A DNA stretch of 64,000 bases, taken from assembly GCF_041146395.1 (NCBI RefSeq), contig NC_091000.1:14336501-14400500 (forward strand). The letters run 5' to 3'. This document shows, piece by piece, positions 48,109 through 59,794 of the stretch. This stretch comes from Eulemur rufifrons. Lineage: Eukaryota > Chordata > Mammalia > Primates > Lemuridae. The notes beneath the pieces were generated by a model, which ran no database searches, was not told where the DNA came from, and saw nothing but the letters and a program-made list of their open reading frames with translations. A program made the position numbers and the translations under genes. Numbering within the stretch: position 1 is the stretch's first letter; every line of letters starts with the position of its first letter.

Positions 48109-49596
48109 ACATATGTGTTGGGAAGTTGTAGAGAGTCTGAGCTCTGGACTTATAATTTCTTTTCTCCCTTGGTGTCTCCTGAGATACTTCTGCAGAACTC
48201 TTTGTACTTCTAAGGCTAAAATCTGAAAATAATTATTTATAGAATTTCTAAAATCCATCCGTAAGTAACTATTATTTTATGAATTCTTCTTAGTTAAAGA
48301 ATAAACTTAGGCACTTGTATAGAGTTAATATAAATGTTGAGTTGCCTAAAATATCTTGCTTAGAAACCAGCCATTGTGATTTCTTAAGTATAACATTAGG
48401 CATTTTTTTATATTCAACTGTAAATCAAAGAAAACATCGAAGAATCTTACATATTTCTGTGAGAAGTAACTTTAAAATCACAGTAGAAAACATAAATTGC
48501 TTTAGGAGTATAAGTAAGGCTCACAATAATTAATCAATTAGACAGTTTATGAGACTAAAGAAAGTGATGTGAAGAAAGAAAACATTCTATTTGGGGGGAA
48601 AAAGGTAAATGCATTTCTCAAGAAGAGACAAAGGAATCATAATGAATAGATAGAAAGTTATTTGTTATAGAATCAGGACTAATATGTCAAGAGAGTGAAA
48701 CCACAAAGATTATTCTATAAACCAGTGTCAGGCAAGCTAGCTTGGCAGCGCACTGTGAGGGCTGCTGTGGTGAACCTCTGCTTTCAGCAAAAAAGGCAAG
48801 TACCATGGCACCAGCAATTCCAGGCATGTTACCAAGGAGTCTCTTTGCTCAAGCTAATTCATGCTTGATGCACATTTCCAGTTGCTACTGGAATTCTAGG
48901 CAGTTTGTTGATTTGGTCAACAAGCTGATGGCACGATCAGATATAATCATACTAATTTTCATCCTCCCTGCATACTTAGGAAGGGTAGATTACCCTAAAG
49001 GCTTGAAGGGATGCTCTTGGATACATTTCAAAGCCGCACACGGTGGATAGAGAATGGCTGCAAGACAGAGCACAGCTCCTGCAGGTCTGAAGTTCAGGGC
49101 TGTTTCAAAGACTTTAAAGACTGGAACTGACTTTCTGGGACAGTGGCTGGGAGGACAGAGATACTCTCAAATGGAAGACAAATCTTAAATTCTTCTAAAG
49201 GAATAAAGGAAAGGGTCAGAGAGATGAGTAGCAAAAGAGAACTTTGCTGGAGAGAGCTGAGGCGTGTAAATTGCTTAGTGTGTTGCCTAGTACCTAGTGA
49301 GTGTTTAATGAGTTGGCAATTATGTCCAACACAGTGGATTTTCACTGGGGTCTTTCTCACTTTCTTCTAGTCAGTCTTCCTGTGCTATAGAGACTTGAAA
49401 GATAAAACCTGCACTTCCTAAACTATCTTGCACCTAAGGCTCTGGATGCAAATTAGATTTATATGAATTATATACAAACATACAAGATTTGAAAGGCAGA
49501 AGGAAGCAACCATCTTCTCATTGTTTTGGGCCATTTTCTGTTGGCACATGGGTTTGTGGAGAGATGAGTTCTTTTCTGCAGCAGAATTTCAGTGCC

Positions 49597-50046
49597 TGTG
49601 GTGGACTGATTGCACTGATGGCTCTAATGAATATAGCCAATGTGACTTTACAGTTCTTCCCATCAAGGGATGAAGTAAGTCTATTTTCCACCACTGATTT
49701 TGGCCTGGGTGCATAACTTGCTTCAGCTAGTAGAATGTATGGAATGGCGGTGTGCCAGTTCCAAGCTTAGGTCTCTAGGAGACTGGCACATTTCTGCTTT
49801 TATTCCTAGAGCTCTGCCTGTTCTGGCCACATGAAACAGAGAAGAGTCATCTCAGCCATCCTAGATCAGCTAATCCCCAGCCAATCTAGAAGCTCAGTGC
49901 CCACCCAGCCATGATGAGCAGGACCACGCAGCTGACCCATAGAGGGAGCAAAATAGAATGCTTGTTGTGGTGCACCATTGATGTTTTGTTGGTTTTTGGT
50001 ATGCATCATTATTGTGGCAATGGAAAATAAATATGATGTCTGATCT
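49597..50046 (+). mobile_element. MLT1-type MaLR LTR
   Basis: 'GTGGACTGATTGCACTGATG', 'GCCAATGTGACTTTACAGTT', 'CTTCCCATCAAGGGATGAAG', 'GTGCCAGTTCCAAGCTTAGG', 'GTCATCTCAGCCATCCTAGA' and 'GGCAATGGAAAATAAATATG' follow the order of an old MLT1 LTR including its poly(A) region. Confidence 0.78.
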
Positions 50047-50431
50047 CCAAACCTGTGAGTGTTGAGAGGCACCTATGTCAGAGGTGACTCTGAACTCCAT
50101 AAGCCAGCACACAATCACCAGTAGACACAGCTGTGGAAACTTCCTGATCCCTGGATTACAACTTTGGTAGTGTGTACTTGAACTCATAGAGTCCAGTGTC
50201 AGTCCCCTTATTCCCCTCTCTTCAGAATTTGATAAAAGTAATATGGTAGTTCCTCTATTCTGTAAAGTTGGCAACATTTTGGGTGCCATTGCTGGAAGCC
50301 TAGTTTAGAATGTGCTCCTCTAATCCTTTTGATGTGTTTTAAGTGCCTAATACCTTGTATTAAATGCCTTTCTGATTAACATACCTATGATGGTTCTTTT
50401 TACTTTTATTGAACCCTGACTGATACAGGAT
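50047..50431 (+). mobile_element. Second LTR-like block, sense
   Basis: It ends with 'GTATTAAATGCCTTTCTGAT', 'ATACCTATGATGGTTCTTTT' and 'GAACCCTGACTGATACAG', the typical close of old MaLR/ERVL LTRs. The upstream part is too diverged to name. Confidence 0.45.
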
Positions 50432-50621
50432 TATTACTATTGTTACTATTCTTTTTCCTCTTTCCAAATCCGTACTGGGTGGACATATGGTTAAGATCCT
50501 TCCTGATGTAAAAGAAGTGAAGAAGAATGCTGCACGGTGCAGTGGAGCAGCTTTTACTCACTAATTATTCTTTTCATTTTGAACAATGTTCTTTCTAAAA
50601 TTATGTTTCATACTAAAGTTT

Positions 50622-51130
50622 GGCCATTCATTCATTAATTTTTTTCATTTATTACACAAGTGTTTAGAGCCTATGATATGCCAGGCGTGGTTCTGAACAT
50701 TGTTGTAGAAAAGACAAACACAATTCTTACTTTTTAGCAGGTTACTTCTTAGTGAACAAAGACAAAAAATAAATAAGTAAAGCTTATAAACAGGATACTT
50801 CCATATAGCAATACATGCTATGAAGAAAATAATCAGAGTGATGTGATGAATTATTTCAGAATGACTGGTCAGAAAAGGGCTCACCGAAGCAGTGATACTG
50901 AGCTGAGACTGGAATGCAAGAAGTCAGCCATTTGAGAATTTGGAAGGAAATAATTGTAGGCAGAGGGAACAGGAAGTGCAAAGACCCTAAGTGGGGAAGA
51001 AATTCAACGCATTGGAGGAAGAGAAAGGAGGCAGAGTGGAGAGGGGAACTAAGGGAGCAAGAGGGAAACTGTCATGATGAGATGATTTTTAATGGCCTTC
51101 AGGAATTCAATATGACTACAAAAATGTGAA
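50622..51130 (-). mobile_element. L2 LINE 3' region, antisense
   Basis: 'CATTCATTCATTAATTTTTT', 'GATATGCCAGGCGTGGTTCT', 'ATACATGCTATGAAGAAAAT', 'GGCAGAGGGAACAGGAAGTG' and 'CAAAGACCCTAAGTGG' are the reverse complement of the L2 3' UTR and ORF end. The plus-strand open frame here (50914-51129) is antisense L2. Confidence 0.75.
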
Positions 51131-52144
51131 GTTACTTTGCAGCCTTCCTACCTCCTAATTCGTATAGTTCCTCTGACTGCCCAAAACTCCAACTGTGACA
51201 TCAGGCATCAGAGGATGGTCAGGCCCATCCTCCCAAAGGCTCTGACTTCATTGCTCCTGTATATTTTAGTCAAAAAACAGATTCAATACTTATAATGGTG
51301 CATACTCTATGAAATTAGTTTTTCTTGGAAATATACTCTCTGTTCTCTTCAGCCTAAAATCCCTCCCTTCCTTCTCCCCCAAACTCATACTTCTTCAGGG
51401 CAAAATTCTAAGTGAAAGTATTAAGGATTTCTATGTTTAACACTCTAGGGAACAAACTGCATATTAAAAGATGACATTAGTAAGTCAGAAGGACTATGTT
51501 AATTTTTGGAGAACTTCTTAGTGCTCTTTGCTCCTTGAGTACAACTTGCCCTATTTTAACCTACTTAAGCAAACTCAGGAATCAAGACCTGGCAGTTTCC
51601 CACTGCACTTCTGAAAGATTGCATTTAACGCTAAGTATTCAGTGTGTTTGTATGGTACACAAATGTGTATGCATTACGATTCACTTTTAAAGCTAAAATG
51701 GCTGTGTTGTTAACGGTGCGTGGTAGAAATACCAAGTGCATGTAGACATACCCTTGCAGGGCTACTTTTTCCCTCGTAGCTGTATTTGCTGTTTGAACAG
51801 CTTGTTACTGGCTTAGTTTTCTCTCTCATGGATTACTTGACAATTTTTTCTCAAAATGACTTATTATCATGCAGCCTGTTGGTTCATCTGCTACTATGTC
51901 TTTGCGTTCCACAATAGTACTCATCGGCACAGCATGGGAATGTAGTTAATTTCCTGCCTGATTGGGAGCCCACTGCTCCAGAGCTGTTGGAACATTTTCT
52001 TTCATCTGTCTTCTTACCTTCCAGAACAGAGAGAACTGAACCACCGGAATCGCATCTCAATATTGATGACTCATTCCCATCTAGCCTCTCAGTATTGCTT
52101 AGCTTGTCTTTCTATTTTATGTTGAGACCTGCTTGTTGGTAATA
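51131..52144. other. No named repeat; one acceptor-flanked open block
   Basis: A strong acceptor (CATCTGTCTTCTTACCTTCCAG region, exon side from 52025) opens a 37-codon frame that runs almost to an L1M antisense fragment. The possible donor at 52139 (TTG then GTAATA) is mediocre. It is not called as an exon. Confidence 0.35.
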
Positions 52145-52870
52145 TTGATAAATATCAGTATCTCATAGGGCAAATCCTCTACTTTGTTCTTCTTCAGAAT
52201 TGCCTTTGATGTTTTTGTCTTTCTGCTCTTCTCTGTTTTACTATTAGTTTATGTACCACAAAAACATTGTTGGGATTTAGATTGTAATTTCATTTAATCT
52301 ACAGCATGACTTGGGGTTGAATTGACATATTTATGACATCAAATCTTTTCATCTATAAATATGGTCTATTTGCTATTTATTTAGGTCTTCTTTTGTGTCT
52401 TTCAATAGTGTTTTAATTTTTTTCATAAAGGTCTTTCATACTTTTTATTAGATTTATTCCTGATAACTTACAGCTTTTAAAAAATATAATTTTCAGTGGA
52501 ATTTTTTTCTATTATGTCTTCTGTTATATAGAAACTCTATTGATTTTTAAAATTCTGTTCTGTATTTAGCAACTTTGCTGATTTATCTTATTACAATAGC
52601 TTATTCAGTTTATTTTCAGTTTTCTATATATATAGTAAAATTTGCCTGCAAATGATGAATGCTTTTATCTCTCACTTCTGATTATTTTACCTCTTAAAAT
52701 GTTCTTGTTTAGGACATTATCTAAGGTGGCCAGTATAAGGTTGAATACAAAGAGAAATAGTCACCATCCTTGGTTTGGTTCTGATTCTAATGGGAATGCT
52801 TCTAAATTTTCATTATTTTCCCTCATTTTTCCTTTAAATGTAGTCATTGACTTCATGGATAAATGCTGCT
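52145..52870 (-). mobile_element. L1M ORF2 fragment, antisense
   Basis: 'AGGTCTTCTTTTGTGTCTTT', 'CAATAGTGTTTTAATTTTTT', 'AGCAACTTTGCTGATTTATC', 'GCCAGTATAAGGTTGAATAC' and 'AGTCACCATCCTTGG' are antisense ORF2 in order. The frame is broken. Confidence 0.78.
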
Positions 52871-52914
52871 AAAAGCAAATAAATAATTTGTATGGTAAAT
52901 GTATGTCTATAAAA

Positions 52915-53325
52915 ATATTTCAGGAGCTTACAGAATTTACAGTGGAGCCTGCAGATGTGAAAACTGTGCAGCTAAGCATGTCCCAAATCACACCACAAGA
53001 TAAATATGGTGAAAAGACCAATATCCCACCAACTGACATAGAGATTACTTTAAAGTGACAACGTATGTATGAGCTACAGAAGATGCAGAAAGAAACTTCA
53101 TCCAAACTTCCCTCATCTGACTGTGCAACTCCTCACTGCCCCCACCTGCAGTCCATTGTGTGAAGAGGCCTCATCAGAACCTTCCATGCCTTGCTGCCCT
53201 ACACCTCCCACCATGCCTTGATTAAGCCAGTATATAACCCTTTACTCCTGGAAATTCAGGGAGCTGCTCTCTCTATAGGGTACTGTGGTGTAGGGGCAAA
53301 GGAAAGGCTTCCCCTTCGCCCTTGG
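52915..53325 (+). repeat. Possible LTR-like fragment with TATA motif
   Basis: 'CTTGATTAAGCCAGTATATA' followed by 'ACCCTTTACTCCTGG' and 'GGGAGCTGCTCTCTCTATAG' resembles the TATA/R part of an ERV LTR on the plus strand. The rest is unassigned. Confidence 0.28.
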
Positions 53326-53329
53326 AAGG

Positions 53330-53930
53330 TGTGCTGAAAAATCAATTCAAAAATAGACTAATAAGAGAAAAGGGATATAAATTTATTACTACCATGTGCA
53401 AAGTGATTGTTCAACATCCCAATGGGGTACAGATGCTTATATACCCTACTTCTTAGGGGGAACGGAGGGAAATATGCATGATTTTAGGGGGATGACAGAT
53501 GATTTTTAGGGGAATTCAATGGGCTTAAAGAACATACAATGGTCTGGGGCGAAGTCTGTTGGGCAGAGTGGATAATGGTTTGTGACAAAAGTCTGTCCAG
53601 GTGTGTTGATGGAGTCTAGTTTTCTTTTCTGTGATATGGGTGCAGTTAATAAAAACTCAGGGAAGGGATAGGAGGTGATTGTTTCCTTTTTGGTGGGTCC
53701 AGACTTCAGGCAGATAGGGGAACTTTGGCCTGTGCTTTGGGAGGGGTAGAGGATAAGAGACAGGATGGATGTGGGAGGAGGAAAAATTGTTCTTGATGTG
53801 TCTGTCCGGTCTTTATGTAGATGGGAGAACATGTCTTCCAACATCTGTTGATCTCTAAGGACCTTTAACTCATTAATAAAATATTCATTGTATCAGGGAG
53901 CCACATGTTGGGCTCCTTTACCTGCATGTG
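53330..53930 (-). mobile_element. Endogenous retroviral LTR, antisense
   Basis: Minus-strand reading shows LTR architecture: a U3-like C-rich section, GGGTATATAAGCATCTGTAC (TATA, about 53435-53445), then AATAAATTTAT (about 53380) as poly(A) signal, and an end in TTTTTCAGCACA. It is probably a solo LTR of class I type, with the subfamily not named. No viral coding region adjoins it. Confidence 0.52.
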
Positions 53931-56559
53931 TACTTAATTTTTTCTCCTGCTAATCTGTTTATCGTCAGTTAATTTGCAGACTCCCAAACAATGGACCTAA
54001 GCTAACTTGGTAGAAGAGAAGTTTTTCCTCCCAAGAGTGACGACCTCACAACTGCCATTGCTGGGCGTAGACGCTGTGGCTTACGTTGCTGGTATCCCCA
54101 GTGTAGGACACTGTACAAAACTGCTGCCTCTGAAACCAGATGTAGCTGCAGTAACTACTTGGCCCTTCTTCCCACCCTGCCCTGCGGATGCCGTGTGGCC
54201 CCTGCTCCTTTCTAGTTCAAAGTCAGGGGGCAGGTCTATTCAACTGGGGGAGCCCCACTGCATGCTCACGCTTGCAGCTGCCAGGAAGTTTGAGGAGACA
54301 AGAGCTGGGCATTTTTCAGCTTCAGTATTAGGTAGGCTCCATCTCAAAAGGTGGATACTCCTTAAAAGAAGAAAGTTTAGATGCTGTGGTTGAAAGAATT
54401 TCATAAAACACTATATAGGTTTTGAAAGCTGCCAAAGAGTTCTTCATCTGGATTCAGGGGAAGAGCACATTTTCCTTTTCTTTTGGCTGGAGATTTAGGA
54501 ATGCTCATTTTCAATCATAGACCAGACACAATTCTAGGCATCAAATAAATCTGCAACATGGCTTTCAGCTCTGCACATAATTGATGTAGTAAATGCCTGG
54601 CATATTAAGTGCAAACTTTACAAGTCACAACAAGATTGCCCTAACTGCCAAATTAGAAGCTTAGGGTGCTATGCCCAATTTTTGCCTTAAACATCATTAC
54701 CAATAATAACCTGTGGGATCCGAGCTCAGCTGGGTGTTTGGCTGGTGCAGTGTGAGGTCGAATGGAACACAGTTGTCTCACCAGCTCTGTTGGCTGAGCA
54801 CTGAGCACTGCTAAGCAGTAGGAATTGACCTTTGTGGGCTTGTCCAGTGCAGGTATATATAATTTTATTTAGCCATTTATGAGTCAGGAGACACATAGGC
54901 TGTCCAATTAAAAATGCCCTTTTGTACAGGCTCTTTTCAGACCCAAGCTGTACTTTCATACAAAGGAATGCATAAATATACATGATAATTGACTCTAATG
55001 ACAGGAAAAGAATGTGATGAAACATTTCCTGATAAAATCTAGTCTCAGCCTGCAAAGAGGATCAGGAGTCCTCTTCCCTCCCTGTGATTTACAACATAAA
55101 GGGTGAAATTCTAAAGGGTGAAGTAATTTTCTTCTAAATGGATAATATATGTATGAAGTAGAGCAGAGACCTTTGTGTTATCTGGACAAGGAAAAATTAT
55201 AAATGTTCTGCAGATGGAAAAGCAAACTTTCATTTGACAAGCCAGCCTTCCCTCCTGGTCTTTTCCGTTTCTAAGCATCAAGTCAATTTTTCAATTCCTC
55301 TTACAAGTTTTTTGTGCTCCTGACTACACAGCAGTTAGGCTTAGTAAGCAGATGAAAAGGGCATTGTTTCTGGGCTTTCTTCCATTGTTTTTTAGAGCAC
55401 GCCTCTAGACACACTTCCTCTATTCTGTTATGAACCTGGCACTCCTCAGAGACATGGAATGCAGTTGGAGTGATCAAGGCTCTGAGTGCTTGAAAATGAA
55501 TGTTTAAAACTAGACACAATAGTTAGAAAACAATTGCAAGGCCTTCAATAAATATTCCATGCACCTTAGAGGTGGATGAATGTACACAGACCTCCTTGCA
55601 TACGATGATGCTGTATAGTAATAAAGCCCAGTGCAACACTTATCAGGTGGCTAATTTATCAGATTTCTTATCTTAAAGCCATTCAGTGTTGAGCTTCTCA
55701 CACAAATAGCTTCAGTTCTCTTAGGAAAAGAATTGAAAAAAACACAGACAAATAGCACTCTGGGGCAATACACAAATATTCTGTCTGATTCAAAACAGGA
55801 TTTTAGTGATTAGAATAATTGTCAACAAAATAAATACCTTGATACTGCATTAAACAGCAAGCACCTGGCAGATTTAGCATTTGTAATGCACATTATGTTG
55901 GAAACACAGGCAAAGTCACTTGTTGTACAAATGGCTGTGCTTTCCCTATAATTATTAAAGTGGTTTTACTAAAGATATGAAAATATTCTTAGCCAATTTA
56001 AAGAATATGTATTTTCAAATAGTCCAAATTATTTACCGAAACAGATTTCTGAAGCCAAATTGGGGAATTAGTAGCTCCTGACTCTACCTGAATGTGAAGT
56101 CTTTTATGAATATCCATTCAAGTCCAATATTCATTGTGTCACAAATTTAAGAACCAGCTATGACTTCTAAAATGGCCACATATGGCCAACCCCAGAAACT
56201 CTGTGTCTCATGCTTTAAGCTGCTTTTCTCACCTTTTCACTCTAAACAGCACTGGTGAATGATCCCTGGACTTTAGAAGTGACAAAGACAGGCTTTCTGG
56301 CCAACGCAAAAGGCCCCAGGGCGCACTGTGCCCAGAACATTAGAGGAGCTGATCATGCCGTGGGAGCAGGAGACAAACATCGCCTCCTGAATTAGGGTGG
56401 GCAGCAGGAAGTGGAGCATTGCCCTGCCCTGATGCTACTCCTTCACCTTCCTCTTACCCCTGGGCACTACCCTGGTCCTTCGGAGCCCAGCTGTCAGAAC
56501 GGCCCTGGTGCAGGTCAGCGTCCTAGCTGGGCCCTGGGGGAGTGCTGGGGTGCTGGGGG
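53931..56559. other. No convincing gene or named repeat
   Basis: 54007-54393 holds a 128-codon open frame on the plus strand in GC-richer sequence next to the LTR, without a recognisable domain. 54.4-56.5 kb is unique-looking and AT-rich. Confidence 0.38.
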
Positions 56560-56905
56560 AACTCTCTGTTCCAACAACTTCAACTCCCTGCCTTTACATG
56601 ACACATTTCTCCCCTCGCTCTCATTCGTTTACTAAATGGAGCATTCTCTGCCACCATGTTGTAGGTTGCTGCACCCTATGGCTCTCTCATCCCCCTATGT
56701 CCCTCTAGGCATTCCCTAGGGTGATCCCATCCATGTTCACCTTGCTCCTAAGCTGTGGAGTCACACCCAGCCCCATTGTGGGGGCCTGCACCTGCCTGTC
56801 CTCACGTCATCTTAGACTCTAGACCTTGTCCAGACTGAACCCTTCGTCTTCTCCTGCACGGTCCTGCTCCCCTGCTGGTATCAGTTGGTGGCATCTATGC
56901 GGTCA
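56560..56905 (+). mobile_element. L2 LINE fragment, sense
   Basis: 'CCAGACTGAACCCTTCGTCT', 'CTGCACGGTCCTGCTCCCCT' and 'GGTATCAGTTGGTGGCATC' match the L2 segment reading 'AAACTGAACTCTTGATCTTC', 'CCTGCTCCTCCC' and 'CATCTCAGTTGATGGCA'. The 5' part is weaker. Confidence 0.48.
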
Positions 56906-57189
56906 CATGAGAGAGAAAACTTATTGGGAGCTGAGCCTGAAACTGAATTTCAAATGAAGGAGGCTCCTAAGCAAGGTGAGCCATGAGAAGAGTAAGGAAG
57001 CAGGAAGAGCCCTTTGTCTTTGAGTTTCTGATTTCAAGGTCTGCTTGACCACAAAAAGGGAGGCCCTGGGTCCACGGTGTTACTCCCCACAATGACCAGA
57101 GACATGGAGTGGGAGAGAATGGGGTTGGGGGTTTGTGGTGAGGGGAGGCATGCCAGTTAAAAATAGCAGTTAGCTGTGGTAATAGAAAT

Positions 57190-57490
57190 CTAAAATTGTG
57201 ATGGCTCAGACGAGGAAGTGGTTCGTTTTCTCTCAGGGAAAAGCCAAACGTGAGCAGCCCAGGGCTGGTGTGGTGGTGCTGGGATGTCCAGGCTGCTTCT
57301 GTTTTTAACTCCCCCATCCTTACGCATTAGTGCTCATCCTCAGGGGCCACCTCAGGGCCCCAGAAAAGGCTGCTGAAGCTCCAGCCATCCTACTCACCTT
57401 CTGTTTAGGAAAGAAGGGACAGGAACAAAGGAACTTTCCAACATCCCCCTCCAGTGCGTTCTGCTGACATTTCATCAGCTACCACTATCA
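57190..57490 (+). repeat. Ancient interspersed repeat, class unassigned
   Basis: 'GTGATGGCTCAGACGAGGAA', 'GTGGTTCGTTTTCTCTCAGG' and 'CAGCCCAGGGCTGGTGTGGT' resemble a repeat type seen across mammals, possibly related to the block at 38262-38800. Confidence 0.3.
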
Positions 57491-57689
57491 GGAAGGAAGG
57501 TTGGAAGTTTTTTTCTGCACGTAATAATGTACAGGTTCTATTAGTTAAGAAGATGGGTTAACGGATATTAGGTAGGAAACTAGCAGTCTCTGATGTGGAA
57601 GGGAGTCTAAAAGCAAGCTTGAGCTTTTAAAAACATTATTTATATGTTTGCACCTTCTAGATTCATGCCACTGGGCAAAGCCTCTCCAG

Positions 57690-57850
57690 AGTTATCCGGA
57701 TATTTTCCCTGATTCCAATATCCCCTCATCCGTTCCCCCATCAGTTGCCAAGACCTGCTGGTTTCAGTTCCCTGAATGGAACCTGAGCTGTCTCCTCTCC
57801 CCAGTCCTGCCACCGCGTCCCCCGCTCAGGCTCTGCCGTTCCACGTTAGG
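57690..57850 (+). mobile_element. L2 LINE fragment, sense
   Basis: 'CATCAGTTGCCAAGACCTGC', 'CTCCTCTCCCCAGTCCTGCC' and 'ACCGCGTCCCCCGCTCAGGC' fit the L2 ORF segment between the 56560 and 58020 fragments. Confidence 0.5.
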
Positions 57851-58019
57851 CTGCTGACACCCTTCCTCGAACAGTGCCGGGTCTAGAGCTGGAATCCTGG
57901 CATTTCTGGGTAGATTAAATAAGATAAGATAGGGAAACTACTTGTACTGTCTTCCTCAACGGTGATAATTCAAAATATGTTAGCAATTACTACTATTTCC
58001 CTTTTTAAAATTGCAGTTT

Positions 58020-58110
58020 CTGCATTGTATTGGACTATCTGTTTAATTCACTATTAGGTGCCTAAAGGCAGAGACACATCTTACTGCTCTCTCTCGTCAT
58101 CCAGCATCTG
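58020..58110 (+). mobile_element. L2 LINE 3' UTR fragment, sense
   Basis: 'AAAGGCAGAGACACATCTTA' and 'CATCCAGCATCTGACACTGT' resemble the L2 3' UTR ('GGGCAGGGACCGTGTCTTA'). Confidence 0.4.
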
Positions 58111-58124
58111 ACACTGTCTCCAGG

Positions 58125-58202
58125 GCACGGTGGGCTCTCTGGCGGATGGAGGGCGCGCTGCCACCCCTGCAGGACCGACGCGCTACGCGGCCACGGCGGG
58201 CT
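58125..58202. promoter_or_regulatory. Small CpG-dense patch
   Basis: Eleven CpGs in about 80 bp (for example GAGGGCGCGCTG, ACCGACGCGCTACGCGG), far above the CpG-poor background. It is too short for a standard CpG island, but together with CpGs at 58430-58700 it forms the densest zone of the window. There is no clear gene start. Confidence 0.45.
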
Positions 58203-58620
58203 TCAGGGGGCCCCACAAATCACACAGCTTTTTCTGCCCCTCCTTGGCTACCTCCTTTCTCTCTAAGGTTGTTGTGAGGATATAGGGTAAATATTTTATT
58301 CCATACCATGTCTTTTATTCTATACCATGGGGCTATGAAATTTAACAAATCCCCGTGTCCTGCTCTCCGATCCTTTTTCTGAACTAGTTTCAGGCCACCT
58401 CTAGTTCACCGCTGTACTGTTCATAGTCCTCCTCGGCGCCAGGGAAAGCGCCAGGCCCATCCATCAGCCGCTTCTCCTTCCGCCAGATTCTATTTGCAGC
58501 CTCAACTCTACAGTCCGTCGCTTCAATCACACTCCTGCCTCGATTTTTTTTAACTCCCTGCCCTCTTTGCTCAGCACAACTCCAGTGCCCGTCAATCCAA
58601 ACGCTCCATTCCTCTGCCCA

Positions 58621-58643
58621 CGTGCTCGTGCTCGTGCTCGTGC
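58621..58643 (+). repeat. (CGTGCT)n tandem repeat
   Basis: Three full and one partial CGTGCT units. A CACGTG E-box (58619-58624) overlaps the start. Confidence 0.95.
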
Positions 58644-58865
58644 AGCGGCGCTCTGTGGAGTTGCTGCGCGTGTCTGGGCGCACCTCGGCTGCCCCCTCGG
58701 TTTTGCTCAGGGGTCACTTGCAGTTCTAGTCCTGTTTCCCTCGCAGCTCTTTGAGGTTTTCATCTCATTCCTTAAACTCCCACCTCACCTCCTCACTTGT
58801 GCCTTACGGCAACAGACTTAGTGTTCTACTTTGCTGAGAAAACCAGAGTCGTCCTGGGGAAAGAT

Positions 58866-59062
58866 CACTAGCATAAGCTGAGTGCTTACCGTATGCCAGT
58901 CATTGTGTGTCCTTCATTTCCGTAGTCTCATCTAATCTTCACCAGAGTGTTGGGAAGTAGATATGGTTATTATTGCTCTATTTCAGGGCTGAAACAGCTT
59001 GGCTCAGAGAGGTTGGGTAATTTTTCCAAGGTGGAACAGCTGAAGGGGGGGGGGGTGACAGC
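58866..59062 (-). mobile_element. MIR SINE, antisense
   Basis: 'CTGAGTGCTTACCGTATGCC', 'TAGTCTCATCTAATCTTCAC', 'CAGCTTGGCTCAGAGAGGTT' and 'GGGTAATTTTTCCAAGGTGG' are in antisense MIR order. A 10-G run (59045-59054) lies at its 5' side. Confidence 0.78.
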
Positions 59063-59789
59063 CACAGCAATCCCGTGGGTTGCCTCTAGAGCTGGTCTTT
59101 TATATATCAAACAACAAATTCGGCAACATTCTCTCCTATAAACAACAAACTTATCTTCATTAGTTCTTAAAAATGAGGTTTAAAAACCTTTCTGAGATAC
59201 TCATGCACACCATTGAGAGAGACAAACAGGCGAGAGAAAGCAGCAGCCTCTGACCTTCTTGTCCTTACTTTCTTCTTCCCTAGAAGCGACGACTTTTAGC
59301 TGAGTTTTTTGGCACTAACATCCCGACTTCTATAGATCATGCTTGTATTGCTACTTTCTGATTTGTCCATTTCGTCTCCTTTCCGTGGATTTCCCACAGG
59401 AAGGACGAGGATTTAGCTTTTCCACATGGCAACACCCCTGGCTTCTCAACGTACCTGCCACGTTCTCTGTCCCTTCCTATAAGTTATGTTCATTTATATA
59501 TTATAGAATGTAAATGCTAACCGTGGCTAAGCCAAAGGTGCATTGCAATTACTTTTCCTTTTCTGAACCCTGTGGTGTAAGGCCTAAAATTAAGGCCCAA
59601 TGCTATGTGCTGCCTGGACATTTGGTGAAACCAGCGAGGCCTCAAATGGCCTAACTCTAACTCCCTTTAGCCAAATAACTCTCCTCACCCTTCACGTTCA
59701 GTTCTTCCTGGCCACGCCTCTTCCTGGAGCCTCTGGCCTCTGGTCTGGCCTGGTTGATCACTATGCTGCTCAACAGCTGTCACCTTTTT
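59063..59789. other. No gene or named repeat recognised
   Basis: Unique-looking sequence. An 84-codon open frame (59600-59854) runs into the L1M fragment and is not convincing. Confidence 0.4.
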
Positions 59790-59794
59790 TCAGA

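Larger units (their letters stand above)
47241..49596. other. Mostly unique sequence, no convincing gene
   Basis: It contains one MIR fragment and a (TG)n tract, listed separately. A splice-acceptor-like TTTGTGTTGTGTTTTACAG precedes 47564, but the open block after it is cut by a stop within 20 codons. A 102-codon open frame (48742-49050) has no recognised domain. Confidence 0.4.

Noticed and set aside
50914..51129. 71-codon charged frame
   Set aside because: Read as antisense L2 3' sequence, so not a gene.
52025..52138. Acceptor-flanked open block as an exon
   Set aside because: The donor is mediocre, the frame has a stop just beyond, and it borders an L1M fragment; evidence is too weak for a feature.
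54007..54393. 128-codon plus-strand frame
   Set aside because: No domain, next to an LTR, and length is within chance for GC-richer sequence.
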